From Tilletiopsis washingtonensis (Eukaryota > Basidiomycota > Exobasidiomycetes > Entylomatales): 64,000 nucleotides of DNA. The notes beneath the pieces are model-generated. The model saw only the letters and a list, made by a program, of their open reading frames with translations, made no database searches and was not told where the DNA came from. Below, in pieces: positions 11,420 through 21,533 of this stretch. The stretch lies in contig NW_020312021.1 in assembly GCF_003144115.1 (NCBI RefSeq), positions 346,922-410,921 on the forward strand. Reading direction: 5' to 3'. Numbering within the stretch: the first letter of the stretch is position 1; every line of letters begins with the position of its first letter. A program made the position numbers and the translations under genes.

Positions 11420-14400
11420 ATGCGCAAGCAGCTCGATGCGCGCATCGCCGCGCTCATCCGCAGCGGCATCGCCGCCCAGCACCGCAGCTTCTTCGTCCTC
11501 GTCGGCGACCACTCGCGCGACCAGATCGTCAACCTGCACTTCCTCCTCTCCTCGGCGCGCACCGCGGCGCGGCCCTCGGTGCTGTGGTGCTACAAGGCCG
11601 ACCTCGGCTTCACGACGCACCGCAAGAAGCGCGAGGCCAAGATCAAGCGCGACGTGCAGCGCGGCATCCGCGATAAGGACAGCGCCAGCCCGTTTGAGCT
11701 CTTCGTCGGCGTCACCGACATCCGCTACTGCTACTACAAGGAGACGGAAAAGGTGCTCGGCAACACGTACGGCATGCTCGTGCTGCAGGACTTTGAGGCC
11801 CTCACGCCCAACCTGCTCGCGCGCACGATTGAGACCGTCGAGGGCGGCGGAGTCGTCGTGCTGATGCTCAAGACGATGAGCAGCCTGCGCCAGCTGTACG
11901 GCGTCGCCATGGTGAGTGCAGTACGGCCACCGCGGCGGATGTATGCGTGCTGACAGCATCGGCAGGACGTGCACAAGAGCTACCGCAGCAACTTCTCCTC
12001 GGCCGACCCCGTGGCGCGCTTCAACGAGCGCTTCCTCCTCTCGCTCGCGTCGTGCGAGCGCGCGCTGTTCCTCGACGACGAGCTCAACGTGCTGCCCGTG
12101 TCGCGCGGCCGCGACATTGTCGCGCCCGAGGAGGGCGCACGGCCACGGCGCAAGGGCGACGAGGAGCTGCAGTGGATCCTGGACGAGACGAAGGGCACGA
12201 ATGTCGTCGGCGACGTGGTGAAGCACTGCAAGACGCGCGATCAGGTGAGTCGGCTGCCGGGCCGCAGCTGGACATGGAGGCTGATGCCACTGCTAGGCCA
12301 AGGGTGTCCTCACGATCCTCGACGTGCTCGCCTCATCACAACTGGCCACCACGGTGGCCCTCACTGCCGGCCGTGGCCGCGGCAAGTCGGCGGCGCTGGG
12401 TCTCTGCATGGCCGCCGCCGTGGCGCACGGCTACGCCAACATCTTCGTCACCAGCCCTGCGCCCTCCAACCTGCGCACGCTCTTCGAGTTCCTCTTCAAG
12501 GGCCTCACCGCGCTGGGCTACGACGAGGTGAGCGACTGGAGCGTGCAGCGCGGCGTCGGCGAGTGGAAGGACGCCGTGGTGCGCGTCAACATCTTCCGCG
12601 GCCACCGCCAGACGATCCAGTACATCGACCCTGCCGACTCGCACGTGCTGGGCCAGGCCGAGCTGGTCGTCGTCGACGAGGCGGCTGCGATCCCGCTGGC
12701 GCTCGTGCGCAACCTCATGGGCCCATACCTCGTCTTCCTCTCCAGCACCATCAACGGCTACGAGGGCACGGGCCGCAGCCTGAGCCTCAAGCTCATCCAG
12801 CAGCTGCGCGAGGGCGCATCGAAGACGGACGAGGACGACGGCAGCGCCGCGGCGCTCGTGCGCAAGTCGACGTCGAGCTCCTCCAAGCTCGGCGCCAAGG
12901 CGCTGACGGCAGAGCACTCGGGCGCACTGGGCGCGCGCAGCCTCAAGGAGGTCACGCTCGAAGAGCCGATCCGCTACGGCGCAGGCGATGCCGTCGAGGC
13001 GTGGCTGCACAACCTGCTCTGCCTCGACGCATCTCTCACGCCGCTCTCGGCGCGCGGCTCGCCGCATCCCTCGACGTGCACGCTGTTCGGCATCAACCGT
13101 GACGCCCTCTTCAGCTACCACCCGGCATCAGAGGTCTTCCTGCAGCGCGTCATGGCGCTCTATGTTGCGGCGCACTACAAGAACAGCCCCAACGACCTGC
13201 AGCTCATGTCCGACGCGCCGGCGCACCGTCTCTTTGTGCTGCTCGGCCCGCGGGAAGGCAATGCGCTGCCGGAGCCGCTCGCCGTCGTGCAAGTGGCGCT
13301 GGAGGGCAACATTGCACGCGACAGCGTCATGCGCAGCCTGGCTCGCGGCACGCGCGAGTCGGGTGACCTTATCCCCTGGTCGATGAGCCAGCAGTTCCAG
13401 GACGCCGACTTCGCAGCGCTCAGCGGCGCTCGTGTCGTGCGCATTGCGGTGCACCCGGAGCACGCCCGCGCGGGCTACGGCACACGCGCCGTCGAGTGCC
13501 TGCGCGCCTTCTACGCTGGCGAGCTGCTCGATGCAGACGCCTTGGCAGTGCGTGCGGCACGGGACGCAGGCGCTGAGGAGGAGGATACGTTCGAGCGGGC
13601 GCGCGACGCACCGGCAGCTGCGCTCGACGCGGACAAGGTGGCGGTGCGCGACGCCCGGCGCATGCCGGCGCTGCTCGAGAAGCTCGAGGAGCGGCGGCCC
13701 GAGGCGCTCGACTGGATTGGCGTCGCCTTTGGCCACACGCCGTCGCTCTTCCGCTTCTGGCGCCGCGCCGGCTTCGTGCCGCTGTATCTGCGGCAGATGG
13801 CCTCCGACCTCACTGGCGAGCACACGAGCCTCATGCTGCGGCCCCTCGACGCCGAGCGGCCCTCGTGGCTGCAGGCTTTCGCCGAGGACTTCTCGCGGCG
13901 CTTCGTCTCGCTGCTCTCCTTCCGCTTCCGCACGCTCGAGTCCGTCTCGGCCCTCACGATTCTCGAGACGGCGGCGTCTGCCTCGCGTGCCGCCGGCGAG
14001 CTCGGCGCCAAGCTGGAGCTGCCTGAGCTGCGCACGCTGCTCTCGCCCTTCGACATGAAGCGTCTCGACGGCTACGCCAACTCGTCGCTCGAGCTGCCCA
14101 TCGTCGTCGATCTGCTGCCGGCGCTCGCCGGCCTCTACTTCATGCGGCGGTTACGTGCGGTCGCCGAGTCGAGCGCGGGCGCCGCAGAGGCGGTGCCGGC
14201 GGATGAGGAGGAGGAGCTGAAGCTGCCGGCGCTCCAGAGCGCAATCCTGCTCGCCGTCGGCCTGCAGCGCAAGGACATTGGCGATGTCGAGCGCGAGCTG
14301 TCGCTGCCGCGTGCCCAGGCCGGCGCGCTCTTTGTCAAGGCTGTGCGCAAGATTCTCACCTCGCTGCGCGCCATTGAACGCTCGGCCGCGAGCCGCGAGA

Positions 14401-14759
14401 TGCCCGCTGCGAGCTCGGACGCGGCGGCAGGCTTCAAGCCGCTGGCACGCAGCCTCGACGACGAGCTCAAGCTGGCCGGCGACGAGGCCAAGGAGCAGCG
14501 CGCCGAGGCTGACAAGGCCAAGGCGGGCGTCTCGAAGCTCGACGGCCTCGAGAAGTACGTCATCCGCGCCACCGACGGTTGGGAGGAGGCCGAGGCGCAG
14601 GTGGCACGCGCCATGCAGGACGCTCCGGGGCGGAATACCATCGTGTCGCTGCGCGGCGAGGCGCGCGACGAGGCCTCGTCGCCGGCGAGCGACAAGGGCA
14701 AGAAGCGCAGCAAGTCCGACGATGCGGCCCGGCGCGGCAAGAAGCACAAGGGCAAGTGA
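11420..14759 (+). CDS. KRE33: RNA cytidine acetyltransferase (NAT10/KRE33)
   Basis: ATP-dependent enzyme that makes N4-acetylcytidine in 18S rRNA, and in tRNA with Tan1, and is needed for small-subunit assembly in the nucleolus. Three exons (start 11420; introns at about 11912-11965 and 12245-12297) give roughly 1,080 residues, close to the yeast length of 1,056. Visible elements are the N-terminal block FFVLVGDHSRDQIVNLHFLL, the Walker A loop GRGRGKSAALG, the Walker B-like VVVDEAAAIPL, the GNAT acetyl-CoA-binding segment VRIAVHPEHARAGYGTRAVE, the family block WIGVAFGHTPSLFRFWRRAGF, and a Lys/Arg-rich C-terminus (KKRSKSDDAARRGKKHKGK) suited to nucleolar targeting. Start choice is firm, since MRKQLDARIAALI matches the family N-terminus. 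Its stop lies only 36 bp from the stop of the converging CLN3 gene. Confidence 0.97.
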
Positions 14760-14795
14760 GCAGCTGCGGGACGGCAATGTACATCTATATCACCC

Positions 14796-16702
14796 CTATG
14801 ACTTGACCTCGCGGCAGAGTGTCCGCCCGCTGGCCACCTGTGCTGCACAGAGCGACACCTCGATGGGCATCGAGATGAGCGCAGCCACGAGGATGCCGAG
14901 CGTGTCGCCGAGCTGCAGAGGGTGTGAGCTGCCGGACGGCGCGCCGAGACGTGCAACTCACGCCGACACTGCCGATGCGGAACTCCTGCTCCTGTCCCTG
15001 GCGCTCCTCGCGCTCCTCGTCTGTCTCGTCCAGCAGAGCGCCGCTGGCCGTCTTGGGCGCTGGCGACGGCGGATCTGTGCCGATCTGTGCACGAGGGTTA
15101 GTGTTGGAAGCGCCGTTGCTGCCGCGCAACGCACGTGGTAGAAGACGGACACGTAGGCGCTGCCGCCCGCCAGGCCCTCGACGCAGACGAGCACGATGAC
15201 GAGCGGGCTGGCGATGCTCGGCCGGAACCACGCATACAGGCTCTCGGACGCCAGCAGCGCCACGAGCAGCGCCTGCATCACGGCCGGCGCCCAGAGCCAG
15301 GAGCGCGGGATCGCCGGCATGCGCAGCATCGAGATGGAGCTGCGCGAGAGGAAGACGAAGGCCTGTGCAGGCTGTCAGCAGACTGTGCAAAGCAGGCATG
15401 CGCCTGGCTCACCTGGTACGTCGTCTGGTACACCACGTAGTAGTCTGCCAGCTTGCGGATGATGCGCCCGAGCAGCGGGTGCTGCGACGTCGACGGCAGC
15501 GGGTAGAGCAGCGTGGGCGCGATGCCCTGGTTGATCGTGTACTCGAGCAGGTACACGAGCACCAGCGGCGCGATGTAGACAAGCAGCATGGGCCGCAGCA
15601 GCAGCATCTTGCGCGCAAACGGCACGGCGCGGGCCGAGCCGGCACCGCGGCCAAAGGGCAGCGGCGCCACGTCCATGCTCTCGCGGCGCTGCGCACGCGG
15701 CCGCAGCAGCTCCTCGTCGTCGTCGGACTCGGACGCCATCGAGGCGCGCGGCGTCGGCTCGCTCTCGGCAAGCGTGCGGTAGGCAGCGTCGCCCTCGAGC
15801 GCCTCGCGCGAGGGCAGGAGGACGAGGTAGCACGCCGCCATGAGCAGCGGCAGCGCCGCGAGCAGCGAGAGGCCCAGCGCCACGCCGAGCGGCCGGACGA
15901 GCCACCACGCGGCGGCACCGAGCAGGCCTGCGGCGCCGGTGCCGCTGGCAAACCATCTGCGCGGCAGCGGCTGTCAGATGTGCCAAGCCCTGCCAGCGCC
16001 GCAGAACTCACCCGACCGCCTGGCCTGCTCGCCGCCCGTAGCGCGTGCTCAGCTGCAGGAACGTCAGCTCGCCCAGCCCAGAGCTGAACGAGGCGATGCC
16101 GATGCCAGTGAGCCGCGAGGCGAGTACTGGACTATGCCCGACGAGCTGAGCGGGCGTGGGTCAGCAGCCGAAGCGCGTGTACTATCACTCCATCAGAGCA
16201 GTGCACCTCTCCAGACCTGCCCTCACTGCACATGTCCTGTTCGCATCATCCTCCGCACTTGCTCGCTCCACTTCTGCACTCACCAGCATGCCGACCGCGC
16301 TCAGCAGCGCACATGCCGCAATGCGCCGCGCGTAGCGCACCTGACCGCGCAGCGCATACGGCCACACCGCCTTGGCTAGCAGTGCGGGCGCGATGTTCGT
16401 CAGCGCCACGACGCCCGTGGGTACGCCGGCGGGTAGCAGCTCGACGGCGGCGCTGCAGTAGGCGAGAGCGTGAGTGAGCACCGCTTGGCCCGCCCTGGCA
16501 GCGCATCCGTGCTCCCTACTCACGTGAGGATGACGACGTAGAGCGCATTGTTGAGCAGGCCAAAGACGAAGAAGGCGATGCTGAAGCGCAGCGCCTTGCC
16601 CGTCTGGCCTGCGGCGAGCGGCGCAGCAGGCGCCGCATGGCCGCCGGCGGGCATGTGGAGCGGCTGCAGGGCGATGTGCTGCGGCGGCGCCGTGTGCCGC
16701 AT
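14796..16702 (-). CDS. BTN1: CLN3/battenin family vacuolar-lysosomal membrane protein
   Basis: Family members sit in the lysosomal or vacuolar membrane and affect luminal pH and basic-amino-acid or glycerophosphodiester handling; loss in humans causes Batten disease. The sequence is a multi-span membrane protein. The first segment contains the strong family block FFVFGLLNNALYVVILT. Later helices include LLPAGVPTGVVALTNIAPAL, LLVYIAPLVLVYLLEYTINQ (followed by the family stretch QGIAPTLLYPLP), and a terminal GDTLGILVAALISMPIEVSLC. A Ser/Asp/Glu-rich cytosolic loop (ASESDDDEELLRPRAQRRES) is predicted mid-protein. Several short introns interrupt it. Start 16702 is chosen for its short N-tail; an in-frame ATG at 17029 would add about 109 low-complexity residues and is less likely. 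Gene orientation converges on KRE33. Confidence 0.9.
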
Positions 16703-17099
16703 GGGCGAGCGCGAGCGGCCAGCAGCAGAGATGCGGAGCGAGGCGGGGCTGGCGAGCAGCCTAGGCACGCAGAGGCTATCGGGCGCCGAGCGATGGACTG
16801 GGCATGTAGCGAGGCGCGGCAGGCACGCAGAGAGCGCGGCTTCAGACGTGTAGGACGCGCGAGGAAGAGGCAGGGCAGAGGAGGCGGGTGATGTGGAGAA
16901 GAGAGAAGGAGCACCTGGCCGGCGCCGCGGCGCTTTTTGAACGCGCGCTGGCCGCAGAGGCGGTGCACGGACATGCGCGCCGTCATCACCGCCTGTGCCC
17001 CTGGCAACCTCCAAGCTAGGAGGTTGCACGGCACTGGCACCATCTCGTCACATCACCAGTGATCTAGTCCTGATCGCGCATCTCATTCTAGCGGCGCGC
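16703..17099. other. Intergenic spacer, CLN3 promoter side
   Basis: Nearly 400 bp between the CLN3 start and the GluRS stop, both on the minus strand. It must contain the CLN3 promoter and the GluRS 3' untranslated region. An AT-richer patch at about 17040-17095 (TAGTCCTGATCGCGC, CATTCTAG) fits a 3' end-processing region. No gene was recognised. Confidence 0.4.
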
Positions 17100-20000
17100 T
17101 CAGATCAGCCGGCGCATCGTGTACATCGTCGAGCCCGCCGTCGCCTCGTCGCCGACATCGCCGCCGTGCGGGCGCATGTGGTACATCGTCGAGGTGGCCG
17201 ACGCCTCGGCGGCCTCGGCGAAGGGCGCAGCGGCCGCGGCCGGTGCTGCAGCTGCGGCGGCGGCGGGTGCCGGCGCGGCTGTCTCCTTTGCGGAAGCTGC
17301 CTCCTTTGCCGGAGCAGCCTCCTTTGCGGCACCTGCCGCTTTTGCCTGGCCCTCCTCGCCCTTGCCCTTCTTCGCCTTCTTGGCGTCGTTCAGCGCCTTG
17401 TCCTTGGCCTTCTTCTCCTCCTTGGCCTTCTTGGCCGCCGCACGTGCCTCGGCGGCGGCAGCCTTGCGGCCCTCGGTGCCGCCGTCGTCCTCGGCGGCCT
17501 TGCTCTTGGCCGTCGCGGCGCGGCCGTCGGGGATGCGGATGAACTCGCGCCGCCCGTTGGCGCCCTGCGCCTTGTCGAGGATGTAGTAGCCCTTGCGCTC
17601 GAACTGGATCGACTCGCCCTCGGCAATCTCGGCCACGTTGGGGTCGGCAAAGGCGGCCACCTCGAAGCGCGACTGCGGCGTGATGTAGTCCTCGAACTTG
17701 TCCTCCTCCTCGAGCTTCTTCTTCGTGATGAGGTAGTCAAAGTCGAGCAGCGTCACCTCGACGAAGCGCCGCGTCGGCGACTCGGCGAGCCAGGTGATCT
17801 TCTTCTTCGTCGCGCGGAAGTCGCCGTCGAGGTTCGCCTCGAGCTCGAGCGCCTCGATGGAGCCGTCGGCGGCGAGCGTCTTCTTGCGCACGATGGCGTT
17901 GCCCCAGTCCATGAGCGTGATCTGCGCGTGGGGTAAGCGAGATGAAGTGTGCAGCTCTGCGGGCGTGCTCACCTCCTCGTTGTCGTCAAATGACGCGGCG
18001 TCGACCTGCTCGAGGTAGATCGTCGGGCCAAAGGTGATGCTCTTGCTGCCCAGGTCGGCGTTCTTCTTGTGGCGCGGCACCTCGGCCTCGCGCGCCTCGG
18101 GCACGCCCGTGACTGTGCACTTGACGCTGCAGAGAGGTCAGCCGCGTGCCGCACATGCGCACCCGTGCTCGCCACTCACACCTTGGCCTCATCAAGCGCC
18201 GTGTAGCGCGGCACGACGGGGTCGATGAGGCGCTTGTTGCCCGCCCAGATGCTGTCCCACTCCATGTTGATGACCTGCTGCGAGGGGCCGGTGGCGAGGA
18301 TGAACTGGTGCATGTTCTCGATGGTCATGCCGCGGCGGCGCACGCCTGAGTCAAGTGTCAGCACGGCTTGCGGCAGGCCACGTCCTCTGCACACGCACCG
18401 CGGACCGTCGGGAAGCGCGGGTCGTCCCAGCCGCTGACGTGGCCGTTGTCGACGAACCACTGCAGCTTGCGCTTCGAGAGCAGCGTGTAGACAAAGTTGA
18501 GGCGGCCAAAGTCCCAGATCTCGACCTTGCGCAGCTGCAGCTTCTCGAGGAACCAGGCGTACTGCGGGTTACGGTCGCGGTACTCGTTGGTACGCAGCGC
18601 GTGCGTGATGCCCTCGAGGGCGTCGACGACGGGGCAGGCGAAGTCATACGTGGGGTACACCTTCCACGTCGTGCTGGAAAGGAAGGCGCTCAGCGAGGTG
18701 GCGATGCGTATTCAGCAGCGCGCCTCACCCGGTGCGGTGGTGCGGCGTGTCGATGTTGCAGCGGTAGATGACGGGGTCGCGCATCGCCTTGTTCGGGTTG
18801 TCGACGCTCATCTTGGCGCGCAGGCACCAGCGCCGGCCCTCGTCGGTGCCGGCGGCCATGGCGGCGAAGCGCTCCATCGTCTCCTCGATACTCGCCTCGC
18901 GCCGCGCCGAGGCGATGCCGTCCATGCGTTGTGCGCGCATCTGGTGGAGAGTGAGCGAGGCGTGCTGTGCGGCACATGTGCGCGCAACGCACCTCCTCCT
19001 GCAGCGTGTCGTCGGCGTACGCGTCGCCCTGCTTGATGAGCTGGATCACGAGGCGGTACAGCTCGTCGAAGTGGTCGGACGTGTGCGACGTGGCGTCGCC
19101 CTTGATTCCGAGCAGCTCGAGGTCCTCGATGATCGAGTCCTCAAACTCGACCTGGCGCAGCGTCAGCGCGTGCAGAGAGTGACATTCACGCCACACGCAC
19201 CTTCTCCTTGGACGGGTTCGTGTCGTCGAAGCGGATGAGCAGCTTGCCGTCGTACTGGCGCGCAAAGTAGTTGTTCAGGATCGCCGCCTTGGTGTGGCCG
19301 AGGTGCAGATATCCCGACGGCTCCGGCGGGAAGCGCGTCACGACCTGGCCCTTCTGCGCGCCGGGCAGGAAGACGTCGAAGCCCGACGACTTGGACGTGT
19401 TGGCGCGGGCCTGCGTGTGGACAGCGCAGCAGAGGCAGAGTCAAGGTCAGCGCTGCATCGAGCAACCTGTATGCCGCAGCTGCCACGCTGCAGCATCCAC
19501 ACGACGCACCTTGGCCGTCTTGGCGCCCTTGAGCTCCTCGTTGGCCGCCTTGGCCTGCACCGAGTCGCTCAGCGCGGCGACCCAGCGGTTGAGCGCCTCG
19601 AGCTCGGCCTTCTTCTTGCTCAGCACGCCGTTCATCACCGACGCGCCGCGCACGCCGGCCCACAGCACGGCGTCGCCCACGACGGGCGTCTCGCCGTGCA
19701 TGTACGTGGCGCTGGACACGCGCGCGTTCAGTGCGGCAGCGGCCTCGGCGGCCTCGGCGAAGGGCAGGTTGAAGAGGCGCAACGCCTCGGCGACATCCTC
19801 GGACGTCTGCAGGAGGGTCAGCGTGTGCCAGCGTGGCAGACGAATGTCAAGCAGCCCCACACGGCAGCTGCCAGCACGGCGTCTCGGGCGCTGCTGTTGG
19901 ATCCAGCAGCGTGGAGGACAAGCGCGGCAGAGGCACGCCCAGCAGGCTCGACTCGCAGCCGCCAGCCCACAACCTTGGCACCCACTGCCGCAGCCACCGC

Positions 20001-20225
20001 GCTTGCCCTGCTGTGCCTCTTACTCACCTGCTGCTGCACCTCCTGCGGCAGGTCCTTGACGAGGCGCGCGGCCACATCCTCGGCGCCCTCGTGCTTCTCG
20101 ATGCGTGCCTCGGGCGTGCCGTCCCACGAGACGGGGTGCGGCGCCGCGAGCGCGGCGTTGAGCGCCAGGAGCAGCAGCAGCGGCTCCTTGGACGCCGGGC
20201 TGAGCTGCAGTGTTGGTGCGGACAT
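17100..20225 (-). CDS. GUS1: Cytosolic glutamyl-tRNA synthetase with an extended C-terminal tail
   Basis: Charges tRNA-Glu with glutamate in the cytosol. Start 20225 opens an N-terminal GST-like domain, which in yeast docks on Arc1. The class I catalytic core follows: the HIGH-type motif [15 protein letters not shown], the family block [36 protein letters not shown] (eukaryotic-type GlnRS/GluRS block), and the KMSKS-like [15 protein letters not shown]. The beta-barrel anticodon-binding domain is intact ([38 protein letters not shown]). After it comes a tail of about 150 residues, first Lys/Glu/Ala-rich, then Ala/Pro-rich with repeated KEAA units, ending in two related pieces ([11 protein letters not shown] and [10 protein letters not shown]). 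The gene has about nine introns, the longest near the N-terminus at roughly 220 bp. The family call is certain; the tail's role is unknown. Confidence 0.96.
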
Positions 20226-21533
20226 GGTGGTTGGGGAGTCAGAAGGTGGAGGAGGCCTGACATGCATTTTGGCACGGCCGTGCAGCGCAGTGCGGCGCAC
20301 ATCGGCCGAAGACGCCGAGCCGCCGGCGCGCTGCTTCTCGGCCGGCACGCCCGATGCTCCTGGCGATCCCCGTCACGTGCGTCTTGGCCCCTGCCTCCCC
20401 TCACGGCCGCTGCCGGAGCTTCACGCTGATGCTTCGGCGGTCGCACGCCTCGGCCAAAGGGCAGATCCCTGATGCGCCGAGGCGCTAGCAGGAGGCCAAG
20501 CCTTCGCAAGTTCTCGGCGCCGTCATGGCGGAGCTGGCCCTTATCGGTACCGCGCGTGGCGCCCTGCCAGTCTCGCTGTGGCTTCACGCTTGTGAGACCA
20601 AGAACGCGGCGCGAGGCCAGCAGCGAGCGCCGGCCGCTCCCGCATCCCGGCGCCGGCTCGCGGCCTCGCCGTACCACATTCCGGGACGCTCTCGGACGAA
20701 GGAAGGCGACGCTGAGACGCACGTGAGACGACACACGCCCCAGAACGTCGACTGCGAGGCGCGCCAGTCGGGCACGCTCGGATCGACGGCCTTCACTCGC
20801 CGCGCCGGCCCCCATGCCCATGGACGCGCGAGGCCCACTGCAGGCACCGCATGGTCGCTGCATCAAGCCGAGGCAGACGTCCTGCATGCAGGGTGACAGC
20901 GGCCGCACTCTGCAGCGCTGAGATGAAAGATCGAAGGTAGAGTTGCCGCGCGAGCGGAGCGACCGCCTGCTCCGGCACCGGCCACCGCTGCCTGCGCCTG
21001 CCTCTATGAGATGGCTGGGGCACGGACGATCAGCTCTGCGCGCGGCCGAACGCGGCTCGATGCGTGAAGTGGCCGAGTGACGGTCAGGAGCGCAGTGTCG
21101 GGAGAAGGAGGCGCCGACGGCCTTCGGCGTGGGGCGACGCGAGCGCGCCGGGATGGACGCGTCGAGGTGCCGGCACTGCGCCAGTCTGGTTCCTTATCAG
21201 CGGAAGCGATAACCTGCTCAGGAACGCGCCGGCGCCGCCGCGCCGGTTGCCCTGCCACGGCGGTTGCGGCTGCGATGGTGGAGCAGCAGCAGCGACGACG
21301 AGGAGCGAACCGGCGAACTCGCGCTGCAGTAGCGAGCTTGGCGCCAGGCTCAGGGCGCCGGCCGCTGCGTCGTGCCAATCAGCGAGCAATGAGGGGCCGA
21401 GAGAAGGCGCCGCATGCATCGGGAGCGTGCCTGGAACGGCGCCCCTGGACGCTCATAAGAGGGCGTCGTTTGGCTGCGAGCCGCCTTCCGCACCGCACCC
21501 TCTCCCTCTCACCCACTCCCCAGTGCACGCATC
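20226..21533. promoter_or_regulatory. Divergent upstream region of GluRS and the ammonium transporter, with GATA sites
   Basis: This 1.3-kb stretch between divergent starts has no recognisable gene. Three copies of the GATA-factor core are visible: TTATC at 20541-20545, TTATC at 21194-21198 and GATAA at 21208-21212. The last two form a closely spaced inverted pair about 320-340 bp before the ammonium-transporter start. Fungal GATA activators (AreA/Nit2/Gln3 type) bind such sites in nitrogen-regulated genes, so nitrogen control of the transporter is a reasonable inference. A CT-rich run (about 21485-21525) directly precedes the start codon at 21534. Confidence 0.5.
21194..21212. promoter_or_regulatory. 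Inverted GATA-site pair upstream of the ammonium transporter
   Basis: TTATC and GATAA cores face each other with nine bases between them. Paired GATA sites are a known arrangement for AreA/Nit2-type nitrogen activators. Position relative to an ammonium-transporter gene supports function, but binding is not shown by sequence alone. Confidence 0.45.
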
